Origin: Agrococcus carbonis
Lineage (GTDB): Bacteria > Actinomycetota > Actinomycetes > Actinomycetales > Microbacteriaceae
Reading direction: 5' to 3'
Length of the DNA stretch: 64,000 bases
Assembly: GCF_900104705.1 (NCBI RefSeq)
Contig: NZ_LT629734.1
Span: 1,550,001 to 1,614,000 of the forward strand
How positions within the stretch are numbered: the stretch's first letter is position 1; each line of letters starts with the position of its first letter. Below are positions 1-12,728 of the stretch, one piece after another. Below the pieces are notes generated by a model. The model was not told the DNA's origin. It was given only the letters and a program-made list of their open reading frames with translations, and ran no database searches. The position numbers were made by a program, and so were the translations under genes.

Positions 1-949
<949 letters not shown>

Positions 950-1007
950 TTCGCTTCGTTCTTCGAGTGCGGATGAGTCTGGTCGCGATGGGCGCGGACG
1001 TCACGGA

Positions 1008-1045
1008 GTCTCGGTACGCCGGCCGGGAGGGCCGGCTACTCGACC
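1008..1045. repeat. REP-like palindrome in the gyrB-gyrA gap
   Basis: Starts GTCTCGGTACGCC and ends GGCTACTCGACC with an inner GC-rich hairpin (GGCC/GGCC). It has the ends of the same intergenic palindrome family seen near 8.2, 12.5, 12.6 and 20.9 kb, but in the TACGC/TACTCGACC flavour. Membership rests on end similarity only. Confidence 0.55.
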
Positions 1046-1054
1046 TGCCCGTGG

Positions 1055-4879
<3,825 letters not shown>

Positions 4880-4880
<1 letters not shown>

Positions 4881-5782
4881 CAGGCGTCGCCCTCCCCGCG
4901 GCGGGTGGGCGCGACGACGCGGATGACCGCCGAGTCGTCGAGCGCCCCGAGGCCCTGCGCCTCGCCCAGCAGGAAGAGCTGCTCGGCGGCCGCGGCGACG
5001 GGCACGGCGAGGTGGTGCTGGCGGGCGGCGTCGCCGACGATCCCGAGATCCTTCACGAAGATGTCGAGGCGGCTGAGCACCTCGGCGCCCTCCTCGTCGT
5101 AGGCCTGCAGCGCGCGCGGCCCGCGGTTGCCGAGCATGAAGGAGTTCGCGGCACCGGCGGTGAGCGCCTCGAGCGTGCGCTCCCGGTCGAGGCCGAGCGC
5201 GTCGGCGAGCGCGAGCGCCTCGGCGGCGGCGGCGATGTGCACGCCGCACAGCAGCTGGTTGACCGTCTTGAGCGCCTGTCCGTCGCCGGGGCGGTCGCCC
5301 ACGATCGACAGCGTCGAGGCGAGCTGCTCGAGCACCGGCCGCGCGACCTCGAGCGCCGCGGGCTCGGCGCCCACGACGATGAGGAGGTCGCCCTCGCCCG
5401 CGCGCACGGGGCCGCCCGAGAGCGGGGCGTCGACGAGGCTCGCGCCCGACTCGGCGAGGCGAGCCGCGATGTCGTCGATGCCGCTCGTGCCGACGGTGCT
5501 CGTGAGGATCACGACCGCGCCGTCGGCGAGGTGGCTCGCGAGGCCCGTCTCGCCGAAGAGGAGGTCGCGCAGCTGCTCGCCCGTGCGGACCGCGACGAGC
5601 ACGGCCTCGGCGCCGGTCACGGCGTCGGCAGCGTTCGCGGCGGGCGCGACGCCCTGCTCGGCGGCGAGGTCGATGCGCGCCTGCGCGAGGTCGAAGCCGC
5701 GCACGTCGAAGCGCTGGGCGAGGCGGGTGGCCATGGGCAGGCCCATGGCGCCGAGGCCGATGACGGCGACGGTGGAGGTCAT
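4880..5782 (-). CDS. ltnD: NAD-binding 3-hydroxyisobutyrate-type dehydrogenase, LtnD-like
   Basis: A 300-residue beta-hydroxyacid dehydrogenase. The N-terminal Rossmann motif is VIGLGAMGLPMATR (GxGxxG, residues 8-13), the substrate-binding motif is DAPLSGGPVRAGEG (residues 118-130), and the catalytic lysine is in GDGQALKTVNQLLCG (Lys172). In known four-carbon acid pathways, LtnD oxidises L-threonate at C2 before isomerisation and phosphorylation by OtnK. Its place directly between a DUF1537-type kinase and a GntP permease supports this role rather than valine degradation. The length matches the family. The symbol is assigned by context; 2-hydroxy-3-oxopropionate (tartronate semialdehyde) reductase is a possible alternative. 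Confidence 0.8.
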
Positions 5783-5845
5783 GTGGGTTCTTCTCTCGTG
5801 ATGGGGGGTGGTGCGGATGCGGCGGGCGGCCGGGGCGCAGCCGCG

Positions 5846-7249
5846 TCAGTCGGCGAGCGTGCGGACGACGCGCGCGAGCGAGTCGGCAGCGCCGACGTTG
5901 CCTGCGAAGACGACGTACGGGATGCCCACGGCGGGGCCGGTCATCGGCTGCCAGAGCGAGACGATGCCGGGCAGCATCGGGCCGACGACCCGCGCCCGAC
6001 GGATGCCGAGCGCCTCGGAGGCGACGTCGCTCGAGGTGATGCCGCCCTTCGCGATGACGAAGCGGGGCGGCGCGAGCTCGAGCACGCGCGCGACGAGCTC
6101 GACGAGCCCGGCGGAGACGCTGCGCGCGATCCGCAGGCTCTCCTCGCCGTCGCGCCCGGTGACGAGCTCGCGGCTCGTGTGGACGATGACGGTGCCGGTC
6201 TCGATGGCCCGCGCCACCGCATCCGCTCGCTCGGTCAGGTGCGCCTCGCGCCGGTCGTCGATGAGCGCGCGCACGTCGAGCTCGATCGTCGCGGTGCCCG
6301 GGCGGTCGTCCTGGAGGCGCTGCAGCTGCTCGGTCGTGAGGGGCACGTGGCTGCCCACGACCACGAGGCCGCCGCGCGCGTTGCCGAACTCGATGCGGTC
6401 GGCGGTGACGGGCTCGGCGATCGGCTGGCCGATGTGGGCGCGCAGGTACGGCGGGCCGATGCGCAGGAGCGACGTGACGCCCTCGGCGTCGAGCGCGTGG
6501 AGCGCGAGCGCCACCTGTCGCATGTCGTGCTCGTCGACGACGTCGACCACGACGACCGTGCCGGTGGGCTGCTCGCGGAGGAATGCCGTGACCGCCTCGG
6601 TGCCGGCGCGGATGACGTCGATCGTGAGCGCTGCGACGTCGTCGCGCGGGATGCGGCCGTCGGTCTTCTCGGCCACCCAGTCGCGCAGGTCCGAGGAGCG
6701 GAAGCCGAAGGTCGCGTCGGCGGCGAACGGCGTCTCGCCCACCGGCGTGGCCTCGTGGTCGACGACCCAGTAGTGGACGCCCTCGACGGTGATGCGGCCG
6801 GCGTCCGGGAACGCGGGGACGAGCACGGTGAGGTGCGGCGCGGCGCCGCCGGCGTCGACCACGGCGGCGGCGAGCATGTCGGTCTCGAGCGGGAAGTGGC
6901 CGCGCAGCGTCGAGTCGCTGCGGCTCACGAAGCCGACGCGCACGCCGGCGCGCTCCGCGGCCGCCATCGCGACGGCGACGACCTCGCGGTTGCGCCGGGC
7001 GGCGTCGGCCTCGTCGAGCGAGCGCGTGTTCGTCAGCACGTAGACGGCGGGCGCGCCCTGGGCGAGCGCCCAGTCGAGGTCCTCCGCCTCCCAGCGCGTG
7101 AGCACCGGCAGGTCGGCGACCGACTGCGTGCCCGTCGGGTCGTCGTCGAGGACGACCAGCACGAGGTCGTCGGGTCGGGCCGCGGCGACGTCGGCCGCGT
7201 CGATGCGCAGGCTCGGCGGCAGCGGCGCGAGCAGCTCGTCGATGTGCAT
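5846..7249 (-). CDS. otnK: Four-carbon acid sugar kinase (DUF1537/OtnK-type)
   Basis: A 467-residue kinase of the family defined by threonate/3-oxo-tetronate kinases. The N-terminal substrate domain has LVVLDDDPTGTQSVADLPVLT (near residue 30) and FVSRSDSTLRGHFPLETD (near residue 105). The C-terminal nucleotide-binding domain has ARFVIAKGGITSSDVAS-like sequence (FVIAKGGITSSDVA) and a glycine-rich tail (GPAVGIPYVVFAGNVG). It phosphorylates a four-carbon sugar acid, with the product normally cleaved by an aldolase (OtnC) or oxidised by PdxA2; neither is present in this window. First gene of the operon. Its upstream region carries a perfect 14-bp palindrome (7289-7302), a likely operator for the FadR-type regulator encoded next door. 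Confidence 0.88.
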   Translation of the reverse strand: MHIDELLAPLPPSLRIDAADVAAARPDDLVLVVLDDDPTGTQSVADLPVLTRWEAEDLDWALAQGAPAVYVLTNTRSLDEADAARRNREVVAVAMAAAERAGVRVGFVSRSDSTLRGHFPLETDMLAAAVVDAGGAAPHLTVLVPAFPDAGRITVEGVHYWVVDHEATPVGETPFAADATFGFRSSDLRDWVAEKTDGRIPRDDVAALTIDVIRAGTEAVTAFLREQPTGTVVVVDVVDEHDMRQVALALHALDAEGVTSLLRIGPPYLRAHIGQPIAEPVTADRIEFGNARGGLVVVGSHVPLTTEQLQRLQDDRPGTATIELDVRALIDDRREAHLTERADAVARAIETGTVIVHTSRELVTGRDGEESLRIARSVSAGLVELVARVLELAPPRFVIAKGGITSSDVASEALGIRRARVVGPMLPGIVSLWQPMTGPAVGIPYVVFAGNVGAADSLARVVRTLAD

Positions 7250-7288
7250 GGGAACTCCCTTGTCCGCCGGATCAGTGCGACGGTTGCG

Positions 7289-7302
7289 ATCTGATATCAG
7301 AT
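7289..7302. promoter_or_regulatory. 14-bp palindrome upstream of the sugar-acid operon (putative operator)
   Basis: The perfect palindrome ATCTGATATCAGAT lies 40-53 nt upstream of the kinase start, in an AT-rich island in otherwise GC-rich DNA. Size, symmetry and position fit the operator of a dimeric GntR/FadR-type repressor, probably the product of the adjacent regulator gene. Binding is inferred. Confidence 0.6.
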
Positions 7303-7354
7303 ATGGTTCCCGAGCCGTTGGGTGCCTGTCAACCCCCGCCGGAGTGTCGTCCGC

Positions 7355-8053
7355 CTACTCGGGGACGAGCGCGACGAGGTCGTCGTGCGTCTGCTGCATG
7401 TGGCGGGCCATGGCGTCCCGCGCCACGACCGGGTCTCCCGAGCGCACGGCCTCGAGCACCGACCGGTGCTCCTCGATCGCATGCTCGCGGATCTCGGGCA
7501 CCGCGCTCGTCTCGCCGCGCGTCTCGGCGAGCATCGTGGTGAGCGGCAGCATCGCGGCGATGAGGATCCGGTTCTCGGCCGCCCGCATCACGACGTCGTG
7601 GAACTCGAGGTCGGCGTCGACGAACGCGTCGACGTCGGCGGCCTCGTGGTGGGCCTCCATGCGCTCGAGCGCATCCTCCATCGCCGCGAGGTGGGCTTCG
7701 GTGCGGCGGACGGCCGCGAGCTGGGCCGCGCCCGTCTCGATCATCATGCGCACCTCGAGCAGCTCGACGGACGACCGCCGGCGCTGGCCGGCGCTGCGTG
7801 CGTGGCGGACCACCGCATCCATGCCCGTCCACGCCGAGACGGGGGCGATGCGGTGCCGGCTGCCGGGGACCTGGACGATCACGCCCTGTGCCTGCAGCAG
7901 GCGCACGGCTTCGCGCATGGTGAGTCGGGAGACGCCGAACTCGACGGCGAGCTGCCCCTCGGGCGGGAGCGGCTCGCCCGCGGTCAGGGTGCCATCGATG
8001 ATGGCGTCGAGCAGCCGGTCGACGGCGTCGTGCGTGCGCGATGGCCTGGGCAT
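7355..8053 (-). CDS. GntR-family regulator, FadR/FCD subfamily
   Basis: A 232-residue repressor with an N-terminal winged helix (LPPEGQLAVEFGVSRLTMREAVRLLQAQGVIVQVPG, about residues 29-64) and a C-terminal all-helical FCD effector domain (ELLEVRMMIETGAAQLAA; later DLEFHDVVMRAAENRIL and EEHRSVLEAVRSGD with the metal/ligand-binding histidines). ATG 8053 was chosen because GAGGAGG lies 6 nt upstream; an ATG at 8083 has no such site. It sits just upstream of the kinase-dehydrogenase-permease operon on the same strand, so it most likely controls that operon in response to the sugar acid. An 11-bp near-palindrome (8073-8083) in front of its own gene suggests autoregulation. Confidence 0.85.
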   Translation of the reverse strand: MPRPSRTHDAVDRLLDAIIDGTLTAGEPLPPEGQLAVEFGVSRLTMREAVRLLQAQGVIVQVPGSRHRIAPVSAWTGMDAVVRHARSAGQRRRSSVELLEVRMMIETGAAQLAAVRRTEAHLAAMEDALERMEAHHEAADVDAFVDADLEFHDVVMRAAENRILIAAMLPLTTMLAETRGETSAVPEIREHAIEEHRSVLEAVRSGDPVVARDAMARHMQQTHDDLVALVPE

Positions 8054-8072
8054 GCTTCCTCCTCGAAGGCAC

Positions 8073-8083
8073 TTGTCAGACAT
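8073..8083. promoter_or_regulatory. Near-palindromic TTGTCAGACAT site before the FadR-type gene
   Basis: TTGTC-A-GACAT has almost perfect dyad symmetry and the size of FadR/GntR operators. It lies 20-30 nt before the regulator start. The related sequence ATGTCAGACAA is found at 45184-45194 upstream of the FMN reductase gene. Confidence 0.45.
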
Positions 8084-8128
8084 GCTAGCCGTCGGGGGAC
8101 GGGAATCCGCGGAACGGCGCGGTGCGGC

Positions 8129-8252
8129 AGGTCGAGGAGGGGCGCGCACGCGCAACGCGTCACCTCCGCAGGTCGAGGAGCGCGCGCCGCAGGCGCACGC
8201 GTCACCTCCGCAGGTCGCGGAGCGCGCGCCGCAGCGCACGCGTCACGAGACC
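8129..8252. repeat. Three tandem 41/42-bp REP-like units
   Basis: Head-to-tail copies at 8129-8169, 8170-8211 and 8212-8252. Each begins AGGTCGAGGAG (AGGTCGCGGAG in the third) and ends around CGCGTCACCTCCGC; the last ends CGTCACGAGACC. Each unit is internally palindromic and GC-rich. Units abut without variable spacers, so this is not a CRISPR array. It occupies the gap between the regulator and the DUF721 gene. Confidence 0.85.
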
Positions 8253-8281
8253 GGTGGCCGGGCACCCTCCCGCTGCGCGAG

Positions 8282-8324
8282 GGTCTCGTGAGGCGTGCCG
8301 GCTGCGCCGGCGCGCTCCTCGACC
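8282..8324. repeat. Inverted REP-like copy next to the tandem array
   Basis: GGTCTCGTGAGGC ... CGCTCCTCGACC is the reverse-complement orientation of the array units, with a central GCCGGCTGCGCCGGC hairpin. It lies 11 nt after the DUF721 stop in the transcription direction of that gene, so its transcript hairpin might also act as terminator. Confidence 0.75.
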
Positions 8325-8334
8325 GACGGGGCGG

Positions 8335-8844
8335 TCAGCCCCAGGTGTCGCGCGGCCCGCGCCCCGGCACGGATCGGCGCCCGCGCTGGAAGCTCGGCAG
8401 ATCCGGCCCGATGAACCGCACCGACTCGAGGCCGCAGTCCGGGAAGCGGGCGAGGATGCGGGTGGTCGTCTCGGCGCGCAGGATCCGCATCTGCTGGGTC
8501 CACGCGGTCGAGGCGCAGCGCACGGTGAGCACCCCGTCCTCGAAGGCGACCGGCTCCGTGCGGTCGGCGTTCTCCTCGCCGACGAGCTCGGGCCAGTGCG
8601 CCACGACGTCGGCGCGAGCGAGCGTCGTCGTCCAGCCTCGGTCCTCGGCGAAGCCGCCGAGCACGTCGCCGAGCGCCCGCGGATCGCGCCCCTTGCCGAA
8701 CGGCACCGACGCATCCGGATCCCGTCGCGACCTGCGGCGGCCGTCGCGCGTGACGAGCTCGGGGTCGCCCATCTTGGCCTTGAGCCGCAGCCACACGCGC
8801 TCTGGTTCGGTCGCGGCGAGCTGGCTCCACGGACGGTCAGCCAT
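8335..8844 (-). CDS. DUF721 (DciA-like) protein downstream of recF
   Basis: A 169-residue protein of the DUF721 family, which includes DciA, a loader/partner of the replicative helicase DnaB in bacteria lacking DnaC or DnaI. The N-terminal part is basic and probably disordered (VTRDGRRRSRRDPD). The conserved DUF721 core is at the C-terminus (WPELVGEENADRTEPVAFEDGVLTVRCASTAWTQQMRIL, about residues 83-122; then GLESVRFIGP). The start ATG 8844 lies inside the 3' end of recF (8-bp overlap), an arrangement typical of actinobacterial origins. A role in helicase loading is inferred from the family. Confidence 0.85.
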   Translation of the reverse strand: MADRPWSQLAATEPERVWLRLKAKMGDPELVTRDGRRRSRRDPDASVPFGKGRDPRALGDVLGGFAEDRGWTTTLARADVVAHWPELVGEENADRTEPVAFEDGVLTVRCASTAWTQQMRILRAETTTRILARFPDCGLESVRFIGPDLPSFQRGRRSVPGRGPRDTWG

Positions 8845-9964
8845 CGCGGGTCTCCTCGTGCGCGGGCGCGGCTTCGACGTCGACGACGACGCCCGCGTCG
8901 ATGCGGATGCGGTGGTGGCGGAGCGCATCCGGCACGTCGTCCTCGACCGCGGCGGTGATGAGCACCTGCTCGAATCCCGCCGCTGCCTCGGCGAGCCGCT
9001 GCCGCCGACCGGCGTCGAGCTCGGCGAAGACGTCGTCGAGGATCATGACGGGGTCGCCGCCCGATCCGTCGCGTAGCAGCTCGGCCGATGCGAGCCGCAG
9101 CGCGAGCGCCAAAGACCACGACTCGCCGTGGCTCGCGTAGTGCCGGGCGAGCAGCCCGTTGAGCTGCAGATCGAGGTCGTCGCGGTGCGGGCCGACGAGG
9201 CTCACGCCGCGGTCGAGCTCGTCGCGGCGACGCTCGGCGAGGAGCGCCGCGAACGCCTCGGCGGTGTCGGGCACGTTGGTGACGAGCGCGATGCGCGCCT
9301 CGTGCTCGTCGCCCGCGACGAGCCGGTACGCGGCGTCGACGTGGGGTGCCAGGTCGGCGACGAGCGCCCGCCGGGTGCGCAGCACCTCGAGCCCGAGCTC
9401 GACGAGCCGGCCGTCCCACACGTCGAGCGTCGTGAGGTCATCGGGGCGGATGCGTGCGGCGCGCGCGCTCTTGAGCAGGGAGTTGCGCTGCTTGAGCACG
9501 CGGTCGAGGTCGCTGTGCACGCCCGCGAGCCGCGGTGCGCGCATGACCGCGAGCTCGTCGAGGAAGCGGCGCCGGCCACCGGGATCGGCACGGACGAGCT
9601 GCAGGTCCTCCGGGCTGAAGAGCACCGCTTGCAGGTAGCGCGGCAGGTCGCGGATGCGCACCGTGCTGCCGTTCGCCTGCGCGCGGTTGGCGCCGCGGGC
9701 GTTGAGCTCGACGTCGAGCTGGAACGAGCGCTCGTCGTTCGTGACGGTGCAGCGCACGATCGCGCGCTCCTCGCCAGCCCGGATGAGCGCGACGTCGGTG
9801 GGCACGCGATGGCTCGAGCCGGTCGCGATCCACACGAGCGACTCGACCATGTTCGTCTTGCCCTGGCCGTTGCGGCCCACGAGCAGGTTGGCGCCGGGCG
9901 CGAACGCGACGTCCGCGCTGCGATAGTTGCGGAAGTCGGTCAGCGCGAGGCGACTGACGCGCAC
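8837..9964 (-). CDS. recF: DNA repair/recombination ATPase RecF
   Basis: A 375-residue SMC-like ATPase that helps load RecA at single-strand gaps with RecO and RecR. Visible: the N-terminus VSRLALTDFRNYRSADVAFAPG, Walker A LLVGRNGQGKTNMVES (near residue 30), the signature region (SHGESWSLALALRLAS) and Walker B VMILDDVFAELDAGRR followed by EQVLITAA. The start is GTG 9964, immediately after the gnd stop (9965-9967), consistent with one dnaN-gnd-recF-DUF721 transcript. Length is normal. Confidence 0.96.
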   Translation of the reverse strand: MRVSRLALTDFRNYRSADVAFAPGANLLVGRNGQGKTNMVESLVWIATGSSHRVPTDVALIRAGEERAIVRCTVTNDERSFQLDVELNARGANRAQANGSTVRIRDLPRYLQAVLFSPEDLQLVRADPGGRRRFLDELAVMRAPRLAGVHSDLDRVLKQRNSLLKSARAARIRPDDLTTLDVWDGRLVELGLEVLRTRRALVADLAPHVDAAYRLVAGDEHEARIALVTNVPDTAEAFAALLAERRRDELDRGVSLVGPHRDDLDLQLNGLLARHYASHGESWSLALALRLASAELLRDGSGGDPVMILDDVFAELDAGRRQRLAEAAAGFEQVLITAAVEDDVPDALRHHRIRIDAGVVVDVEAAPAHEETRDG

Positions 9965-10852
<888 letters not shown>

Positions 10853-10877
10853 GATGGCCTCCTCGACGGGCGCTGGG

Positions 10878-12020
10878 TCAGCGCAGCAGCAGGTTGGGCT
10901 GCAGCAGGTACTTGAAGTCGGTCGCCTCGGCGTCGTCGCGCGAGGTCTGGCCGCGGATGAGCATGGGGCCGGGCTTGTTGGTGTTCTCGGAGTGCGTGAA
11001 CGAGACGCGCACGAACTCGGAATGGGTCGCCTGGATGCCGTCGATGAGCAGCTGCGGCTTGATCGAGAGCACGATGTCGTCGCCCTCGAGCACCGCGTCG
11101 AGGATCTCGCTGGCCTGCGCCTGCTCGGAGCCGATGGCCTCGAGCTGCACCTGGCCCTCGCTGAAGGTGTAGCGGATCGCGGCCTCGGCATCGAGCACGA
11201 GCTGCACGCGGCGGGTGGCGTCGACGAGGTCGGCGGTGTTGACGACAGCGTGGTGGTCGACCGCCTCGGGGAAGAGGCGGCGCACGGGCGGGTAGTTGCC
11301 CTTGATGAGCAGGCTCGTCACGGTGCGGTCGGCGGTCGAGAACGCGATCTGCTGCCGCTCCCCCGCCTCGCTCATGGTGATCTCGATGCGCTCGGCGCCG
11401 CCGAAGGTGCGGCCGACCTCGACGAGCGTGCGGGCCGGCACGAGCGAGGTGATCGGGTCGGTCTGGTCGCCCGCGTCCCACGGCACGCTGCGCACCGAGA
11501 CGCGGTAGCGGTCGGTGGCGATGAGCGTGAGCGTCGTGTCGGCCGCCTCGAGCTGCACGCCGGTGATGACCGGCGTGACGTCCTCGCGGGAGGCCGAGAT
11601 CGCGACCTGGCCGATGGCCTCGGCGAAGGCCTTGCCCTCGACGACACCCGTCCGGCCCTCGACGGTCGGCACCGTCGGGTACTCCTCGAGCGGCATCTTG
11701 GCGAGCGAGAAGTTCGCGTTGCCGCAGCGGATCGTCACCTTGGTGCCGTCGTCCTCGACGCGCACCTCGCGCTGCGGCAGCTTCGCCGCGATGTCGCTCA
11801 TCATCCGGCCCGAGACGAGCACGACGCCCTCGGAGTCGACGTCGGCCTGCACCGCGGTGCGCGCCGAGGACTCGAAGTCGAAGGACGAGAAGACGACCCC
11901 CTCCGCGGTGGCCTCGATGCGCACGCCGCTGAGGATCGGCATCGTCGGGCGCTGGGGCAGCAGCTTGACGGCGAACGACACGGCATCGCTGAAGACATCG
12001 CGGTTGATGACGAACTTCAC
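10878..12020 (-). CDS. dnaN: DNA polymerase III beta clamp
   Basis: The sliding clamp that tethers replicative polymerase to DNA; 380 residues in three similar domains. The start is GTG 12020 (MKFVINRDVFSDAVSFAVKLLPQRPT), the usual N-terminus; earlier in-frame codons run through the oriC region and are rejected. Family sequence follows, including PILSGVRIEATAEGVVFSSFD, ATDRYRVSVRS and the C-terminal end NLLLR (family end is usually MPMR/LPVR-like). It sits between the probable oriC and gnd and is transcribed away from dnaA in the same direction. Confidence 0.97.
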   Translation of the reverse strand: MKFVINRDVFSDAVSFAVKLLPQRPTMPILSGVRIEATAEGVVFSSFDFESSARTAVQADVDSEGVVLVSGRMMSDIAAKLPQREVRVEDDGTKVTIRCGNANFSLAKMPLEEYPTVPTVEGRTGVVEGKAFAEAIGQVAISASREDVTPVITGVQLEAADTTLTLIATDRYRVSVRSVPWDAGDQTDPITSLVPARTLVEVGRTFGGAERIEITMSEAGERQQIAFSTADRTVTSLLIKGNYPPVRRLFPEAVDHHAVVNTADLVDATRRVQLVLDAEAAIRYTFSEGQVQLEAIGSEQAQASEILDAVLEGDDIVLSIKPQLLIDGIQATHSEFVRVSFTHSENTNKPGPMLIRGQTSRDDAEATDFKYLLQPNLLLR

Positions 12021-12477
12021 GGGTCTCCCTCGCTCATGGACCGCACGCGGCGCTGCTGGCGGCACCGCATGGCCGTGACGGATCGAATGACACGAACGGC
12101 GGTGTCGATTCTGGCACAGCCTCGCGATCCGGCCCCCGGTCGCCTGCCAGCGCCGCCGACCGGTCATGGTTGGTGGCTCGCCGGAATCTCTTCTCTCGAT
12201 CCTTGTCATTCATAACCGCTGTGGATCCTGTGGACGGAAGCGCTGCTCGCGGCTCGTCGCATGGGAACTACAACGGTGGAAGATGTTGAGCCGCTGTTGA
12301 CGGCCGTCCACCGGTCGGTGGAGGGCGACGGATGTGTCATTCGGTGCCGCTCACAGCTCGAGTGCGGTTGTCCACAGGTTGTCGCATCCATCCACAGGAC
12401 GAACCACATGAATTGCACGTTGAAGGTTGCGTGCGGAGCGCACAAGGTCGGGACGACCTTCTGCGCAGAGCATGCAA

Positions 12478-12520
12478 GGTCGAGGAGCGCGCCGGCGCAG
12501 CCGGCACGCGTCACGAGACC
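12478..12520. repeat. REP-like palindrome in the oriC gap
   Basis: GGTCGAGGAGCGCG at one end and CGCGTCACGAGACC at the other, with the inner inverted repeat GCCGGC/GCCGGC. Same family as the 8.1-8.3 kb cluster and as 20907-20949. Confidence 0.75.
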
Positions 12521-12628
12521 TGGCAGCTGAGCCAAGCGAGCGCGCAGCACGCGACGCACCATAGGTCTTGGCGACGCACCGCATCCGCTCCTCCACGCAT
12601 CCGCGACCGAACGCCTGCCTCGACGACG

Positions 12629-12668
12629 GATCTCGTGACGCGCGCGCCTGCGGCGCGCGCTCCTCGAT
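12629..12668. repeat. REP-like palindrome near the dnaA 3' end
   Basis: GATCTCGTGACGCGCGCGCC ... GGCGCGCGCTCCTCGATC, a strong GC palindrome with the family ends in the opposite orientation to the copy at 12478-12520. Confidence 0.7.
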
Positions 12669-12696
12669 CAGCGGAGGGGACGACGGGTCGATCGCG

Positions 12697-12720
12697 GTCG
12701 AGGCCAGCAATGGCCTCGAC
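12697..12720 (-). terminator. dnaA terminator hairpin
   Basis: Arms 12697-12705 (GTCGAGGCC) and 12712-12720 are perfect reverse complements around a 6-nt loop, 8 nt after the dnaA stop. Confidence 0.65.
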
Positions 12721-12728
12721 TCCAGCGG

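Larger units (their letters stand above)
12021..12728. other. oriC: Probable replication origin (oriC), dnaN-dnaA intergenic region
   Basis: 708 bp without a credible gene between dnaN and dnaA, the standard actinobacterial oriC site. TTGTCCACA, a perfect DnaA box, is at 12368-12376; degenerate boxes are CCATCCACA at 12388-12396 and, on the other strand, TGTGGATCC at 12220-12228 and TGTGGACGG at 12230-12238. The locally AT-richer sequence around 12185-12215 could be the unwinding element. The dnaN promoter must also lie here. The dnaA-proximal half contains two REP-like palindromes and the dnaA terminator. All flanking core genes read away from this area on the right and with the leftward fork on the left, which supports the assignment. 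Confidence 0.75.

Noticed and set aside
8129..8252. Three regular direct repeats that could be a CRISPR array
   Set aside because: Units abut with no unique spacers, each unit is internally palindromic, related copies lie elsewhere singly, and no cas gene is present.
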